Shown: positions 21,360 through 32,119, numbered from the stretch's first letter. The stretch is 64,000 nucleotides of DNA from Pseudomonas cremoricolorata DSM 17059 = NBRC 16634 (GCF_000425745.1 NZ_AUEA01000013.1:62001-126000), one strand, 5' to 3'. The notes: a model not told the origin generated them from the letters alone. A program made the numbers and translations.

Positions 21360-21881
21360 GTGGGTACTCCTTGCCATTACGCGCTGTTCGACTTGCAGCC
21401 CGCCTTCCGTCTGGACCTCGACAAGCTGGCCGTTCGCTACCGCGAACTGGCCCGCGAGGTTCATCCCGACCGCTTCGCTGACGCTTCCGAGCGTGAGCAG
21501 CGCGTTGCCCTGGAAAAGTCCGCGGCCCTCAACGAGGCCTACCAGACCCTGCGCAGCCCGCCTCGGCGTGCGCGCTACCTGCTGGCCATCAGTGGCCAGG
21601 AAGTGCCGCAGGAAGTGACGGTGCACGATCCCGAGTTCCTTCTGCAGCAGATGCAGTTGCGTGAAGAGCTCGAAGACTTGCAGGACGAGGCCGATCTTGA
21701 TGGCGTGGCGCAGTTCAAGCGCCGCCTCAAGGCTGCCCAGCAGACCCTCGACGAGACCTTCGCCAGTTGCTGGGACGACCCGGCCGAGCGCGAGCAGGCC
21801 GAGCGACTGATGCGCCGCATGCAGTTTCTCGACAAGCTCGCCCAGGAAGTGCGCCAACTCGAAGAGCGCCTCGACGATTAA
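21360..21881 (+). CDS. hscB: J-domain co-chaperone HscB
   Basis: 173-residue DnaJ-type co-chaperone that brings IscU to HscA. The J domain spans about residues 1-75 and its HPD motif is in [13 protein letters not shown]. The C-terminal helical bundle (about 85-173) binds IscU. It starts at GTG 21360 ([14 protein letters not shown]); the frame is open into iscA but this start matches family length. Confidence 0.95.
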   Translation: MGTPCHYALFDLQPAFRLDLDKLAVRYRELAREVHPDRFADASEREQRVALEKSAALNEAYQTLRSPPRRARYLLAISGQEVPQEVTVHDPEFLLQQMQLREELEDLQDEADLDGVAQFKRRLKAAQQTLDETFASCWDDPAEREQAERLMRRMQFLDKLAQEVRQLEERLDD

Positions 21882-21923
21882 CCCGGCGTTACCCGTGATG
21901 ACGCCTAAGGTACTCAGATAAGC

Positions 21924-23786
21924 ATGGCCCTATTGCAGATCGCCGAACCCGGTCAGAGCCCCCAGCCGCACCAGCGTCGCCTGGCGGTGGGGATCGACCT
22001 GGGCACCACCAACTCGCTGGTCGCTGCCGTACGCAGTGGTCGCAGCGAGCCCCTGCCCGACGCTCAAGGCACACTCATCTTGCCGTCTGCCGTGCGTTAC
22101 CTGGCGGACCGCACCGAAATCGGCCTGGCGGCCCGCGACGCGGCGCCGAGCGACCCGTTCAACAGCATCCTTTCAGTCAAGCGCCTGATGGGCCGCGGCC
22201 TGAGTGACGTCAAGCAACTGGGCGAACAGCTGCCCTATCGCTTCGTCGAGGGTGAGTCGCATATGCCGTTCATCGACACCGTGCAGGGGCCCAAGAGCCC
22301 GGTGCAGGTGTCGGCGGACATTCTCAAGGCGTTGCGCCTGCGCGCCGAGCAGACCCTGGGTGGCGAACTGGTGGGTGCGGTGATCACCGTCCCGGCCTAC
22401 TTCGACGATGCCCAGCGCCAGGCCACCAAGGACGCCGCGCGCTTCGCCGGGCTCAACGTTCTGCGCCTGCTCAACGAGCCGACCGCAGCGGCCGTGGCCT
22501 ATGGCCTCGACCAGAATGCCGAAGGCCTGGTCGCCATCTACGATCTGGGTGGCGGCACGTTCGATATTTCCATCCTGCGCCTGAGCGCCGGGGTGTTCGA
22601 GGTGCTGGCCACCGGTGGCGACACTGCCCTGGGCGGCGACGACTTCGATCACGCCATCGCCGGCTGGATCATCGAACAGGCGGGCCTGTCGTCCGACCTC
22701 GACCCGGCCACCCAGCGCCTGCTGTTGCAGACCGCGCGCACCGCCAAGGAAGCCCTGACCGAGCAAGGCAGCATTTCGCTCAGCCACGGCCAATGGTCGG
22801 GTGAGCTGAGCCGTAGTGGCTTCGAGGCGCTGATCGAGCCGATGGTCGCCCGTAGCCTCAAATCGTGCCGCCGCGCCCTGCGCGACAGTGGCGTCGAGGT
22901 CGAGGAAGTGGCTGCCGTGGTCATGGTCGGCGGTTCGACCCGTGTGCCGCGCGTGCGCGAGGCGGTTGGCGAGCTGTTCGGGCGCGAGCCCTTGACCTCC
23001 ATCGATCCCGACCAGGTCGTGGCCATTGGCGCGGCGATTCAGGCCGATACCTTGGCCGGTAACCGCCGTGAAGGCGGCGAGCTGCTGCTGCTCGACGTCA
23101 TTCCGCTGTCGCTGGGCCTCGAAACCATGGGCGGGCTGATGGAGAAGGTGATTCCGCGCAACACCACCATCCCGGTTGCCCGCGCGCAGGAATTCACCAC
23201 GTACAAAGACGGCCAGTCGGCCATGATGATCCACGTGCTCCAGGGTGAGCGCGAGCTGATCAGCGACTGCCGTTCGCTGGCCCGTTTCGAGTTGCGCGGT
23301 ATTCCGCCGATGGTGGCCGGTGCTGCGAAGATTCGCGTCACCTTCCAGGTCGATGCCGACGGCCTGCTCAGCGTCGCTGCCCGCGAGCTGGGTTCGGGTG
23401 TCGAGGCCAGCATTCAGGTCAAGCCGTCCTACGGCCTGACCGACGGTGAGGTGGCGCGCATGCTCAAGGATTCCTTCGAGCACGCCGGCGCCGACCGCAA
23501 TGCCCGCCAGTTGCGCGAGCACCAGGTCGATGCCGAGCGTTTGCTCGAAGCGGTCGAAGGCGCCCTGGACGCCGATGGCGAGCGCCTGCTCGATGCAGAC
23601 GAGCGTGATGCCATTGAATTCCAGATGCAGGAACTACGTGATTTGCTCGCCGGCACCGATGGCCCTGCCATCGAGCAACAGACCAAGCGTCTGTCGCAGG
23701 TGACCGATGCATTTGCCGCCCGTCGCCTTGATTCGACGGTCAAAGCCGCACTGGCCGGGCGCAACCTGAATGAGATCGAGGAGTAA
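21924..23786 (+). CDS. hscA: Hsp70-type chaperone HscA
   Basis: 620-residue specialised Hsp70 that drives cluster release from IscU. The ATPase domain (about residues 20-385) shows [12 protein letters not shown], the [13 protein letters not shown] block, [12 protein letters not shown] and [13 protein letters not shown]. The substrate-binding domain follows with NTTIPVA and QGERE. It binds the LPPVK peptide of IscU. fdx starts 3 bases after the stop. Confidence 0.98.
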   Translation: MALLQIAEPGQSPQPHQRRLAVGIDLGTTNSLVAAVRSGRSEPLPDAQGTLILPSAVRYLADRTEIGLAARDAAPSDPFNSILSVKRLMGRGLSDVKQLGEQLPYRFVEGESHMPFIDTVQGPKSPVQVSADILKALRLRAEQTLGGELVGAVITVPAYFDDAQRQATKDAARFAGLNVLRLLNEPTAAAVAYGLDQNAEGLVAIYDLGGGTFDISILRLSAGVFEVLATGGDTALGGDDFDHAIAGWIIEQAGLSSDLDPATQRLLLQTARTAKEALTEQGSISLSHGQWSGELSRSGFEALIEPMVARSLKSCRRALRDSGVEVEEVAAVVMVGGSTRVPRVREAVGELFGREPLTSIDPDQVVAIGAAIQADTLAGNRREGGELLLLDVIPLSLGLETMGGLMEKVIPRNTTIPVARAQEFTTYKDGQSAMMIHVLQGERELISDCRSLARFELRGIPPMVAGAAKIRVTFQVDADGLLSVAARELGSGVEASIQVKPSYGLTDGEVARMLKDSFEHAGADRNARQLREHQVDAERLLEAVEGALDADGERLLDADERDAIEFQMQELRDLLAGTDGPAIEQQTKRLSQVTDAFAARRLDSTVKAALAGRNLNEIEE

Positions 23787-23789
23787 CCG

Positions 23790-24131
23790 ATGCCGCTGGT
23801 GACATTCCTGCCGCACGAGAAGTTTTGCCCCGAGGGGCTGACCGTGGAGGTTGCGTCAGGGACCAATATCCTGGAGCTGGCCCACGACCATCACATCGAG
23901 ATGGAAAGCGCCTGTGGCGGTGTAAAAGCCTGCACCACCTGCCACTGCATCGTGCGCCAGGGCTTCGATTCGCTCGACGAAGCCGACGAGCTCGAAGAAG
24001 ACATGCTGGACAAGGCCTGGGGCCTGGAGGCACAATCGCGCCTGGGTTGCCAGGTGGTGGTGGGGGATGACGACCTGGTCATCGAGATTCCCAAGTATTC
24101 GCTCAACCACGCCGCCGAAGCGCCGCATTGA
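23790..24131 (+). CDS. fdx: ISC-type [2Fe-2S] ferredoxin
   Basis: 113-residue adrenodoxin-type ferredoxin, the electron donor to the assembly machinery. The cluster ligands fit CX5CX2C in ACGGVKACTTC plus a distal Cys in RLGCQVVV. An extra Cys directly follows (TTCHC), as is usual for isc ferredoxins. Confidence 0.97.
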   Translation: MPLVTFLPHEKFCPEGLTVEVASGTNILELAHDHHIEMESACGGVKACTTCHCIVRQGFDSLDEADELEEDMLDKAWGLEAQSRLGCQVVVGDDDLVIEIPKYSLNHAAEAPH

Positions 24132-24141
24132 GGATCAGGTC

Positions 24142-24342
24142 ATGAGTCTGAAATGGGTTGATGTACTTGATATCGCCATCGAGCTTGCAGAAAGCAAGCC
24201 TGACGTCGATCCTCGCTACGTGAATTTCGTCGATCTGCAGCGCTGGGTCATCGCACTGCCGGGTTTCACCGACGATCCGGCCCGCGGCGGCGAGAAGGTC
24301 CTCGAGGCCATCCAGGCGGCGTGGATCGAAGAAGCCGACTGA
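24142..24342 (+). CDS. iscX: Fe-S assembly protein IscX
   Basis: 66-residue acidic protein (MSLKWVDVLDIAIELAE...) matching IscX/YfhJ, a small iron- and IscS-binding modulator. The conserved DVDPRYVNFVDL and C-terminal LEAIQAAWIEE are present. It is the last isc gene. The terminator hairpin lies about 30 bases after the stop. Confidence 0.95.
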   Translation: MSLKWVDVLDIAIELAESKPDVDPRYVNFVDLQRWVIALPGFTDDPARGGEKVLEAIQAAWIEEAD

Positions 24343-24356
24343 CTGACGCGTGCAGG

Positions 24357-24386
24357 TTAGGCAATCCCCTGGAACCCGCGTATAAT
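24357..24386 (+). promoter_or_regulatory. Putative ndk promoter
   Basis: A perfect TATAAT at 24381-24386 stands about 45 bases before the ndk ATG. The best -35 candidate, TTAGGC at 24357-24362 with 18-base spacing, is weak, so the -10 is much better supported than the -35. Confidence 0.55.
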
Positions 24387-24403
24387 TCGCGGGTTTAATT
24401 TTT
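24373..24403 (+). terminator. Terminator of the isc operon with a -10 box in its loop
   Basis: AACCCGCG (24373-24380) pairs perfectly with CGCGGGTT (24388-24395) around the loop TATAATT, followed by TAATTTTT. It fits an intrinsic terminator after iscX. The loop is a consensus -10 hexamer. Confidence 0.75.
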
Positions 24404-24431
24404 CGCAACACTCAATATTCTGGAGTTTTCC

Positions 24432-24857
24432 ATGGCTGTTCAACGTACTTTCTCGATCATCAAGCCTGACGCCGTTGCCAAGAACGTCATCGGCAAGATC
24501 ACTTCGCGCTTCGAAGAAGCCGGTCTGCGCATCGTTGCCTCGAAAATCAAGCAACTGTCCAAAGCCGAAGCCGAAGGCTTCTACGCTGAGCACAAAGAGC
24601 GCGGCTTCTTCGCTGACCTGGTTGCCTTCATGACCTCCGGTCCAGTTGTCGTTCAGGTTCTGGAAGGCGAGAACGCCATCGTTCGCAACCGCGAGCTGAT
24701 GGGCGCTACTAACCCTAAAGAAGCTGCTGCCGGCACCATCCGTGCCGACTTCGCCGAATCCATCGACGCCAACGCTGTCCACGGTTCGGACTCCGAAGCG
24801 GCCGCTGCTCGCGAAATCGCTTACTTCTTCGCTGCTACCGAGGTAACCACTCGCTAA
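24432..24857 (+). CDS. ndk: Nucleoside diphosphate kinase
   Basis: 141-residue NDP kinase that balances NTP and dNTP pools by a phosphohistidine ping-pong. The start [17 protein letters not shown] and the active-site NAVHGSDS (His near residue 117) are both present. RBS CTGGAG lies upstream. Codon use is strongly biased, as in highly expressed genes. It is followed after 28 bases by rlmN. Confidence 0.98.
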   Translation: MAVQRTFSIIKPDAVAKNVIGKITSRFEEAGLRIVASKIKQLSKAEAEGFYAEHKERGFFADLVAFMTSGPVVVQVLEGENAIVRNRELMGATNPKEAAAGTIRADFAESIDANAVHGSDSEAAAAREIAYFFAATEVTTR

Positions 24858-24885
24858 GCGAAAGCTTACGGGTGAGGGTGAATCC

Positions 24886-26031
24886 ATGACGACATCTACT
24901 GGCAAAATCAACCTGTTGGGGCTGACTCAGCCGGAAATGGAACAGTTCTTCGACTCGATCGGGGAAAAGCGCTTCCGTGCCGGTCAGGTGATGAAATGGA
25001 TTCACCATTTTGGCGTCGATGATTTCGCCGCCATGACCAATGTTGGCAAGGTCTTGCGCGAAAAGCTCGAGGCCGTTGCCGAGATTCGGGCTCCGGAAGT
25101 GGTCAGTGAAGACATTTCCGCCGACGGCACCCGCAAATGGGTGATCCGCGTTGCCTCTGGCAGCTGCGTTGAAACCGTCTACATTCCTACCGACGATCGC
25201 GGCACCCTGTGCGTGTCGTCTCAAGCCGGCTGCGCCCTGGACTGCAGTTTCTGCTCCACCGGCAAGCAAGGCTTCAACAGCAACCTCACCGCCGCCGAAG
25301 TGATCGGCCAGGTGTGGCTTGCGAACAAATCCTTCGGCACCGTGCCCGCCAAGATCGACCGCGCCATCACCAACGTGGTGATGATGGGCATGGGCGAGCC
25401 GTTGCTCAATTTCGACAATGTCATCGCCGCCATGAAGATCATGATGGACGATCTGGGCTATGGCATTTCCAAGCGCCGGGTCACGTTGTCGACCTCCGGC
25501 GTGGTACCGATGATCGACGAGCTGGCCAAGCACATCGACGTGTCCCTGGCGCTGTCGCTGCACGCGCCGAACGACGCACTGCGCAATCAGCTGGTGCCGA
25601 TCAACAAGAAGTATCCGCTCAAGATGCTCCTCGACTCGTGCATGGGCTACATGTCCACCCTCGGTGGCAAGCGTGTGCTGACCATCGAGTACACCTTGCT
25701 CAAGGACGTCAACGATCAACCGCAGCATGCGGCCGAAATGATCGAGCTGCTGCGCGACGTGCCGTGCAAGATCAACCTGATCCCGTTCAACCCGTTCCCG
25801 CATTCGGGTTACGAGCGCCCCAGCAACAACGCCATTCGTCGTTTCCAGGACTTGCTGCACCACGCTGGCTACAACGTCACCACCCGTACCACCCGTGGTG
25901 AAGACATCGATGCCGCCTGCGGCCAGTTGGTAGGGCAGGTCATGGACCGTACCCGCCGTAGCGAACGCTACATCGCCGTGCGCCAGATCGCTGCCGATGC
26001 CGAGTTGCAAGACAGCGCCGTGCGCCTCTGA
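24886..26031 (+). CDS. rlmN: Dual-specificity 23S rRNA/tRNA adenine-C2 methyltransferase RlmN
   Basis: 381-residue radical-SAM enzyme that methylates C2 of A2503 in 23S rRNA and A37 in some tRNAs. The radical-SAM CX3CX2C is in [15 protein letters not shown] (about residues 117-131). The GEPLLN block and the C-terminal methyl-carrying Cys in [10 protein letters not shown] (about 347) are present. It heads the conserved gene string rlmN-pilF-rodZ-ispG-hisS-yfgM-bamB-der. Confidence 0.96.
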   Translation: MTTSTGKINLLGLTQPEMEQFFDSIGEKRFRAGQVMKWIHHFGVDDFAAMTNVGKVLREKLEAVAEIRAPEVVSEDISADGTRKWVIRVASGSCVETVYIPTDDRGTLCVSSQAGCALDCSFCSTGKQGFNSNLTAAEVIGQVWLANKSFGTVPAKIDRAITNVVMMGMGEPLLNFDNVIAAMKIMMDDLGYGISKRRVTLSTSGVVPMIDELAKHIDVSLALSLHAPNDALRNQLVPINKKYPLKMLLDSCMGYMSTLGGKRVLTIEYTLLKDVNDQPQHAAEMIELLRDVPCKINLIPFNPFPHSGYERPSNNAIRRFQDLLHHAGYNVTTRTTRGEDIDAACGQLVGQVMDRTRRSERYIAVRQIAADAELQDSAVRL

Positions 26032-26045
26032 CGAGACCTCCCTTG

Positions 26046-26807
26046 ATGACCCTGCGCTCGGCGCTGTCGATCTTCACGCTATTGCTGCTCGCCGGCTGCG
26101 TGTCGAGCGGCGCCAGCGACCCGCTGGCCAGCCGCGAGGGTCGTGAACAGGCCCGGCGCGCCTACGTGCAGTTGGGGCTGGGTTACGTGCAGCGCGGTCT
26201 GAACCAGCAGGCCAAGGCGCCGCTGGCCAAGGCACTGGCCATCGCTCCCGGCGACGCTGACGCCCATGCCGCCCTGGCGCTGGTGTATCAGGCCGAGGGC
26301 GAGCCGGAGCTGGCTGATCGGCATTTCACCAAGGCCTTGCAGCAGCGTCCGACCGATACGCGAATGCTCAACAACTACGGTGCATTCCTCTATGCTCAGG
26401 GACATTTTCGTCAGGCAGAGCAGATGTTTCGCCAAGCTGCCGTCGATACCCTGTATCCTGAACGTTCGCGGGTGTACGAGAACCTGGGTCTGACCGCCCT
26501 CAGGCAAGGTCAGCACGACCAGGCTCACGAGCATCTGCACAAGGCCCTTCAACTCAATCCACATCAGCCCCGAGCATTGCTGGAAATGGCTGAGTTGGCC
26601 TACGAAAACAGGCATTATGTGCCGGCCCGGGACTACTTCAATCGTTTCAGCCAACTGAGCGACCATGACGCCCGCAGCCTGTTGCTGGGTAGCCGTCTGG
26701 CGCGTCGGTTCGACGAACAGGTTGCTGCAGCGCAGCTGGGCCAGCAATTACAACGACTCTATCCGGGTACACCGGAGTATCAGCAATACCTGTCGGAGCA
26801 ACGATGA
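26046..26807 (+). CDS. pilF: Type IV pilus biogenesis lipoprotein PilF/PilW
   Basis: 253-residue outer-membrane lipoprotein pilotin needed for assembly of the PilQ secretin. The lipobox is LLLAGC (about residues 13-18). The rest is a TPR solenoid of about six repeats (ARRAYVQLGLGYVQRG, ADAHAALALVYQAEG, TRMLNNYGAFLYAQG, and others). ATG 26046 is preferred over the TTG at 26043. The 3' end overlaps rodZ by 4 bases. Confidence 0.92.
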   Translation: MTLRSALSIFTLLLLAGCVSSGASDPLASREGREQARRAYVQLGLGYVQRGLNQQAKAPLAKALAIAPGDADAHAALALVYQAEGEPELADRHFTKALQQRPTDTRMLNNYGAFLYAQGHFRQAEQMFRQAAVDTLYPERSRVYENLGLTALRQGQHDQAHEHLHKALQLNPHQPRALLEMAELAYENRHYVPARDYFNRFSQLSDHDARSLLLGSRLARRFDEQVAAAQLGQQLQRLYPGTPEYQQYLSEQR

Positions 26808-27796
26808 ACGCCGCGCATCCCGAATCAGTAGCAGCGACCCACCAGAACCCCGGGGACACCCTGCGCCAGGCCCGAGAGGCCCGCGGCTGGTCCCAGGCCG
26901 AAGTGGCGCGCAAGCTGAACCTCACGCTCACTTCGCTGAACCATCTGGAAACCGGTGCCTTCGACAAGCTGCCGGGGCACACCTTCGCCCGCGGTTACAT
27001 CCGCGCCTACGCCAAGCTGATGGACATGGACCAGGCGCCCCTGGTCGCGGCCTTCGATCAGGTCACCGGTTCCCACGCCAAAGGCAGCGACGTGCATTCG
27101 CTGGGCCGTATCGACGAGCCCAAGCGCCTGTCGCAGAACATCCTGCGCGGGGTCAGCCTGCTGGTGCTGCTGGCGGTGGTCGGCGGCGGCTTCGTCTGGT
27201 GGCAGGACCAGGGCAGCCAGCGCAGCAAAGAGCTGGCGAACATGGCCCTTGAGCATGTCGAGGTGGAAAGCGCCGACGGTACCACGCAAATCCATCCGCT
27301 CGACGAGCCGGAAGATCAGGCGGTGAACGCCGCGCAGCAGCCCGAGTCGACTGCATTGGCCTTGCCTGGCACCACCGGCGAAAGCACCGAAGCACCCGCG
27401 TCCGAGACCTCCACCGCAGCCGCTCAGCCGAGCCAGAACAGCGCTGCCGTGCCTGCACCGACTGCCCCGACGGCCTCCACCGCTCCTGCGAACAATGCCG
27501 CGAGCACACCTGCAAGCCCGGCCGCCACGCCTGCCGAAACCCCGGCACCTGCCGGCAGTGGCAAGGTGGCGATCACCTTCGTCGCCGACTGCTGGACGCA
27601 GGTCACCGATGGCAATGGCAAGGTGCTGCTCAGCGCGCTCAAGCGCAAGGGCGAAACCGTCGATCTCAGTGGCAAGCCGCCGTTCGCGGTGCGCCTGGGC
27701 TTCGCTCGTGGCGCCCAAGTCAGCTACAACGGCCAGGCGGTCGACGTCGCTTCGTTCACCAGTGGCGAGACCGCTCGCCTCAAGTTGGGACAGTAA
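26804..27796 (+). CDS. rodZ: Cytoskeleton/cell-shape protein RodZ
   Basis: 330-residue bitopic protein that links MreB to the cell-wall machinery. An N-terminal Xre-type HTH domain (about residues 18-85, LRQAREARGWSQAEVARKLN) binds MreB. One transmembrane helix lies at about 112-132 (NILRGVSLLVLLAVVGGGFVWW). A low-complexity Pro/Ala/Thr linker (about 175-245) leads to a C-terminal periplasmic DUF4115 domain (VAITFVADCWTQVTDGNGK). Overlap with pilF indicates coupling. ispG starts 3 bases later. Confidence 0.93.
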   Translation: MNAAHPESVAATHQNPGDTLRQAREARGWSQAEVARKLNLTLTSLNHLETGAFDKLPGHTFARGYIRAYAKLMDMDQAPLVAAFDQVTGSHAKGSDVHSLGRIDEPKRLSQNILRGVSLLVLLAVVGGGFVWWQDQGSQRSKELANMALEHVEVESADGTTQIHPLDEPEDQAVNAAQQPESTALALPGTTGESTEAPASETSTAAAQPSQNSAAVPAPTAPTASTAPANNAASTPASPAATPAETPAPAGSGKVAITFVADCWTQVTDGNGKVLLSALKRKGETVDLSGKPPFAVRLGFARGAQVSYNGQAVDVASFTSGETARLKLGQ

Positions 27797-27799
27797 TTC

Positions 27800-28909
27800 A
27801 TGCACGGTGAATCTCCGATCAAACGTCGCGAATCCCGCAAGATCTGGGTTGGCAATGTAGCGGTAGGCGGTGATGCGCCGATTGCCGTACAGAGCATGAC
27901 CAACACCGACACCAATGATGTCGCGGCCACCGTCGCGCAGATCCAGCGCCTGGTCGATGCCGGCGTCGACATCGTTCGTGTGTCCGTGCCCGACATGGAT
28001 GCCGCCGAAGCCTTCGGCCGGATCAAGCAACAGGTCAGCGTGCCGTTGGTGGCCGATATCCATTTCGACTACCGCATCGCCCTGCGCGTGGCCGAGCTGG
28101 GTGTCGACTGCCTGCGCATCAACCCCGGCAACATCGGTCGCGAAGACCGCGTGCGGGCTGTGGTCGATGCCGCGCGTGACCGCGGCATCCCGATCCGCAT
28201 CGGCGTCAACGCCGGCTCCCTGGAAAAAGACCTGCAGAAGAAATACGGCGAGCCCACCCCGGCGGCGCTGGTGGAATCGGCGCTGCGCCATGTCGAGCAC
28301 CTCGATCGTCTGGATTTCCAGGACTTCAAGGTCAGCGTCAAGGCCTCCGATGTGTTCATGGCGGTCGACGCCTACCGGCAATTGGCCAGGCAGATCGTCC
28401 AGCCGCTGCACCTGGGCATCACCGAAGCCGGTGGGCTGCGTTCAGGAACGGTGAAATCTGCCGTGGGCCTCGGTATGCTGCTCGCCGAAGGTATCGGTGA
28501 CACCATTCGCATTTCCCTGGCCGCCGATCCGGTCGAGGAAGTGAAAGTCGGCTACGACATCCTCAAGTCCCTGCGCCTGCGTTCGCGTGGCATCAACTTC
28601 ATCGCCTGCCCGAGCTGCTCGCGGCAGAATTTCGATGTGGTCAAGACCATGAACGAACTGGAAGGGCGCCTTGAAGACCTGCTGGTGCCGATGGACGTGG
28701 CGGTGATCGGTTGTGTGGTCAACGGTCCTGGCGAGGCCAAGGAGGCCCATGTCGGCCTGACCGGCGGCACGCCGAACCTGGTGTATATCGACGGCAAGCC
28801 GTCGCAGCAGCTGAACAACGACAACCTGGTCGATGAGCTGGAACGGCTCATCCGCCAGAAAGCGGCCGAGAAGGCCGACGCCGACGCGGCATTGATTGCC
28901 CGTGGCTGA
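27800..28909 (+). CDS. ispG: 4-hydroxy-3-methylbut-2-en-1-yl diphosphate synthase
   Basis: 369-residue [4Fe-4S] enzyme of the MEP isoprenoid pathway, converting MEcPP to HMBPP. The TIM-barrel N-terminus starts at [21 protein letters not shown]. The cluster ligands are in [11 protein letters not shown] and [10 protein letters not shown] (CX2C and a distant Cys). It depends on the Fe-S machinery encoded a few kb upstream. Confidence 0.97.
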   Translation: MHGESPIKRRESRKIWVGNVAVGGDAPIAVQSMTNTDTNDVAATVAQIQRLVDAGVDIVRVSVPDMDAAEAFGRIKQQVSVPLVADIHFDYRIALRVAELGVDCLRINPGNIGREDRVRAVVDAARDRGIPIRIGVNAGSLEKDLQKKYGEPTPAALVESALRHVEHLDRLDFQDFKVSVKASDVFMAVDAYRQLARQIVQPLHLGITEAGGLRSGTVKSAVGLGMLLAEGIGDTIRISLAADPVEEVKVGYDILKSLRLRSRGINFIACPSCSRQNFDVVKTMNELEGRLEDLLVPMDVAVIGCVVNGPGEAKEAHVGLTGGTPNLVYIDGKPSQQLNNDNLVDELERLIRQKAAEKADADAALIARG

Positions 28910-28933
28910 TACACAGATTCGTAAGGACTTTCC

Positions 28934-30223
28934 GTGAGCAAATCGCTGCAAGCCATCCGTGGCATGAACGACATCCTGCCCGACCAGTCGCCGCTGTGGC
29001 GCTACTTCGAGGGCACCGTGGCCAGCCTGCTGGACGGTTATGGCTACAGCCAGATTCGAACGCCCATCGTCGAGTTCACCGAGCTGTTCAAGCGCTCGAT
29101 CGGCGAAGTGACCGATATCGTCGAAAAAGAGATGTACACCTTCGAAGACCGCAACGGTGATTCGCTCACTCTGCGCCCTGAAGGCACCGCCGCCTGCGTG
29201 CGCGCTGTGCTCGAGCACGGCATCACCGGTAACGGCCAGGTGCAGAAACTCTGGTACACCGGGCAGATGTTCCGCCACGAGCGCCCGCAGAAGGGCCGCT
29301 ATCGGCAGTTCCACCAGATCGGCGTCGAGGTGTTCAACCTCGACGGTCCGGATGTCGACGCCGAGCTGATCATCCTCAGCTGGCGCCTGTGGGGCATGCT
29401 CGGCATCCGTGATGCGGTGACCCTGGAGCTCAACAGTCTGGGCACCAGCGAAGCGCGGGCGCGCTATCGCGATGCCCTGGTGGAATTCCTTTCCGCACGC
29501 CTCGAGCACCTCGACGAAGACAGCCAGCGCCGCCTCAAGAGCAACCCGCTGCGTGTGCTCGACAGCAAGGATGCCGGCACCCAGGCGGTATTGGTCGACG
29601 CGCCGAAGCTCGAGGACTACCTCGACGACGCCTCGCGCGAACACTTCGAAGGCCTCAAGGCGCGTCTGGATGCTGCCGGCATTCCCTTCGTGATCAACAC
29701 CAAACTGGTGCGCGGCCTCGACTACTACAGCAAGACCGTGTTCGAGTGGGTCACCGACAAGCTCGGCGCCCAGGGCACCGTGTGTGCCGGCGGGCGCTAC
29801 GACGGTCTGGTCGAGCAGATGGGCGGCAAGCCGACCCCAGGCGTTGGTTTCGCCATGGGCATCGAGCGCCTGATCCTGCTGCTGCAGACCCTCGACAAGG
29901 TGCCTGCCTCGATCAACCGGCAGATCGACGTCTACCTGTGCGCCTTCGGCGAGCAGGCCGAGCTGGCCGGGCTGCGTCTGGCCGAGCGGCTGCGTGATCG
30001 CCTGCCGTCGCTGCGCCTGGCGGTGAACGCCGGGGCCGGCAGCTTCAAGAGCCAGTTCAAGAAGGCCGACAAGAGCGGCGCGTTGTTCGCGCTGATCCTT
30101 GGCGACGACGAACTGGCCGCTGAAGTCATCGGCGTCAAGCCCCTGCGTGGTCAGGGCGAACAACAGAACATTGCCTGGGATGCTCTGGCCGAGCACCTGC
30201 AAAGCGCTATCGCCAACGCGTGA
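28934..30223 (+). CDS. hisS: Histidyl-tRNA synthetase
   Basis: 429-residue class IIa synthetase. Motif 2 is in [18 protein letters not shown] (about residues 113-130), the histidine loops are [12 protein letters not shown] and [13 protein letters not shown], and motif 3 is in [11 protein letters not shown]. It begins with GTG 28934; RBS AAGGAC lies upstream. The anticodon-binding domain occupies the last 100 residues. Confidence 0.97.
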   Translation: MSKSLQAIRGMNDILPDQSPLWRYFEGTVASLLDGYGYSQIRTPIVEFTELFKRSIGEVTDIVEKEMYTFEDRNGDSLTLRPEGTAACVRAVLEHGITGNGQVQKLWYTGQMFRHERPQKGRYRQFHQIGVEVFNLDGPDVDAELIILSWRLWGMLGIRDAVTLELNSLGTSEARARYRDALVEFLSARLEHLDEDSQRRLKSNPLRVLDSKDAGTQAVLVDAPKLEDYLDDASREHFEGLKARLDAAGIPFVINTKLVRGLDYYSKTVFEWVTDKLGAQGTVCAGGRYDGLVEQMGGKPTPGVGFAMGIERLILLLQTLDKVPASINRQIDVYLCAFGEQAELAGLRLAERLRDRLPSLRLAVNAGAGSFKSQFKKADKSGALFALILGDDELAAEVIGVKPLRGQGEQQNIAWDALAEHLQSAIANA

Positions 30224-30262
30224 CGCGCTTCAACCGCCGAATTGCTGAAAAGGAGTATTGGG

Positions 30263-30904
30263 GTGTCGAGTATCGATGATGATGGCCTGGCTGGCGCCAA
30301 GGACTGGTGGAATCGCAACGGCAAGCCGTTGCTCACAGGTGCCTTGCTCGCCGCGGCCGTGGTGATGGGCTGGCAGGCCTGGCAGAAGTACCAGAGCAAC
30401 CAGTCCCAGGGTGCCTCGGGCCTGTACCAGGCATTGCTGGAAACCACGCTGACGCCAAGCGGCACGCCGGACACCGCCAAGGTCGCCGAACTGGCTGGCA
30501 AGCTCAAGAGCGACTTCGGCGGCAGCGCCTATGCGCAGTACGGCAGCCTGTTCGTCGCCAAGGTTGCAGTCGACAGCGGCAAGCTCGATGATGCCGCCGC
30601 TGAACTCAAGGGCGTGCTCGACAAACCGGCCGACGCCACCCTGGGGGAAATTTCCCGGCAGCGTCTGGCCCGTGTGCTGGCCGCTCAGGACAAAGCAGAA
30701 GATGCGCTGAAGTTGCTCGACGGTGACGCGGAAAAGGCCTTCCTGGCCAGCCGCGAAGAACTCAAAGGTGATCTGCTGGTGCAACTGGGCCGTGCCGATG
30801 ATGCTCACGGCGCCTACGAAAAGGCCAAGGCCGCGATGTCTGACGACGCCGCGACCGGTGGACTGCAACTGAAGCTGGACGACTTGGCCAAAGGGGACGC
30901 GTGA
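30263..30904 (+). CDS. yfgM: YfgM-like TPR membrane protein
   Basis: 213-residue single-pass inner-membrane protein. A short N-terminus (SSIDDDGLAGAKDWWNRNGK) and a helix at about residues 23-40 are followed by a periplasmic TPR-like domain. In E. coli YfgM works with PpiD at the translocon. I chose GTG 30263 because AAGGAG lies 8 bases upstream and the N-terminus fits; the TTG at 30242 has no RBS. bamB starts 1 base after the stop. Confidence 0.85.
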   Translation: MSSIDDDGLAGAKDWWNRNGKPLLTGALLAAAVVMGWQAWQKYQSNQSQGASGLYQALLETTLTPSGTPDTAKVAELAGKLKSDFGGSAYAQYGSLFVAKVAVDSGKLDDAAAELKGVLDKPADATLGEISRQRLARVLAAQDKAEDALKLLDGDAEKAFLASREELKGDLLVQLGRADDAHGAYEKAKAAMSDDAATGGLQLKLDDLAKGDA

Positions 30905-30905
30905 C

Positions 30906-32048
30906 GTGATCGGTTGGAAACAAGCAGCAGTGCTGACCCTGGCCGTACTGGCCGCGGGTTGCAGCAGCAACAGCAAGAAGGAACTGCCACCGGCCGAACT
31001 GACCAAGTTCACCGAAGAAGTGGTGCTGAAGAAGCAGTGGAGCCGCTCGATCGGTGACGGTCAGGGCGACAAGTACAACGTTCTGGTGCCGGCCATCGAG
31101 AACGATCGCATTTTCGCCTCCGACGTCACCGGTGAGGTCTATGCCCTCGATCGCCGTACCGGCGATGTGGTCTGGGAGAACGACCTCGACCTGCCGGTCT
31201 CCGGTGCGGTCGGTGTCGGCTATGGCCTGCTGACCCTGGGTACGCTCAAGGGTGAGGTCATCGCCCTGGACTCCACCACCGGCAAGGAGCGCTGGCGTTC
31301 GCGGGTGTCCAGCGAAGTGCTGGCGCCGCCTGCCAACAACGGTGACGTGGTGGTGGTGCAAACCCAGGACGACCGTCTGATCGGTCTCGATGCCGCCACT
31401 GGCGAGCGTCGCTGGATCTATGAGAACACCCCGGCCGTGCTGACCCTGCGTGGCACCGGCGCGCCGGTGGTGACCAACCGCCTGGCCATCGCCGGCCTGT
31501 CCACCGGCAAGGTGGTCGCGGTGGATATCCAGAACGGCGTGCCGGTCTGGGAAAGCCGTGTCGCCATCCCGCAAGGGCGCTCGGAGCTGGACCGCGTGGT
31601 GGACATCGACGGCGGCCTGCTGCTGTCGGGTGGCACCCTGTACGTCAGCACCTATCAGGGGCGCGTCGCCGGGCTCGACATCGAAAGCGGGCGCGTGCTC
31701 TGGCAGCGCGACGCCTCCAGCTATGTCGGCGTGGCCCAGGGCTTTGGCAACGTCTACGTGAGCGAGGCTTCGGGCACGATCGAGAGCGTCGACGAGCGTT
31801 CTTCCAGCGCCCTGTGGAGCAACGACAGCCTGGCCCGCCGCCAGTTGTCGGCGCCGGAAGTGTTCTCCAGCTATATCGCCGTGGGCGACTTCGAAGGCTA
31901 CCTGCACCTGCTCAGCCAGGTCGATGGTCGCTTCGTCGGTCGTGAGCGGATCGACAGCGATGGTCTGCGCGCCCGCCCTCTGGTGGTCGACGACACCATC
32001 TACGTCTTCGGCAACAGCGGCAAGCTTGAAGCACTGAGCATCCGCTGA
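30906..32048 (+). CDS. bamB: Outer-membrane protein assembly lipoprotein BamB
   Basis: 380-residue lipoprotein of the BAM complex. GTG start; signal peptide with lipobox VLAAGC (Cys at about residue 19); then an eight-bladed beta-propeller of PQQ/WD-like repeats (EVYALDRRTGDVVWEN, EVIALDSTTGKERWRS, RLIGLDAATGERRWIY, KVVAVDIQNGVPVWES, and others). It binds BamA POTRA domains. The gene order yfgM-bamB-der is conserved across gammaproteobacteria. Confidence 0.96.
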   Translation: MIGWKQAAVLTLAVLAAGCSSNSKKELPPAELTKFTEEVVLKKQWSRSIGDGQGDKYNVLVPAIENDRIFASDVTGEVYALDRRTGDVVWENDLDLPVSGAVGVGYGLLTLGTLKGEVIALDSTTGKERWRSRVSSEVLAPPANNGDVVVVQTQDDRLIGLDAATGERRWIYENTPAVLTLRGTGAPVVTNRLAIAGLSTGKVVAVDIQNGVPVWESRVAIPQGRSELDRVVDIDGGLLLSGGTLYVSTYQGRVAGLDIESGRVLWQRDASSYVGVAQGFGNVYVSEASGTIESVDERSSSALWSNDSLARRQLSAPEVFSSYIAVGDFEGYLHLLSQVDGRFVGRERIDSDGLRARPLVVDDTIYVFGNSGKLEALSIR

Positions 32049-32119
32049 CGCTATGCTCAAGGCCTGCGGGCCTTGGGCGGCGGCGCTCAGGCACAGCCTG
32101 GACACGCCGCATGAACTCC

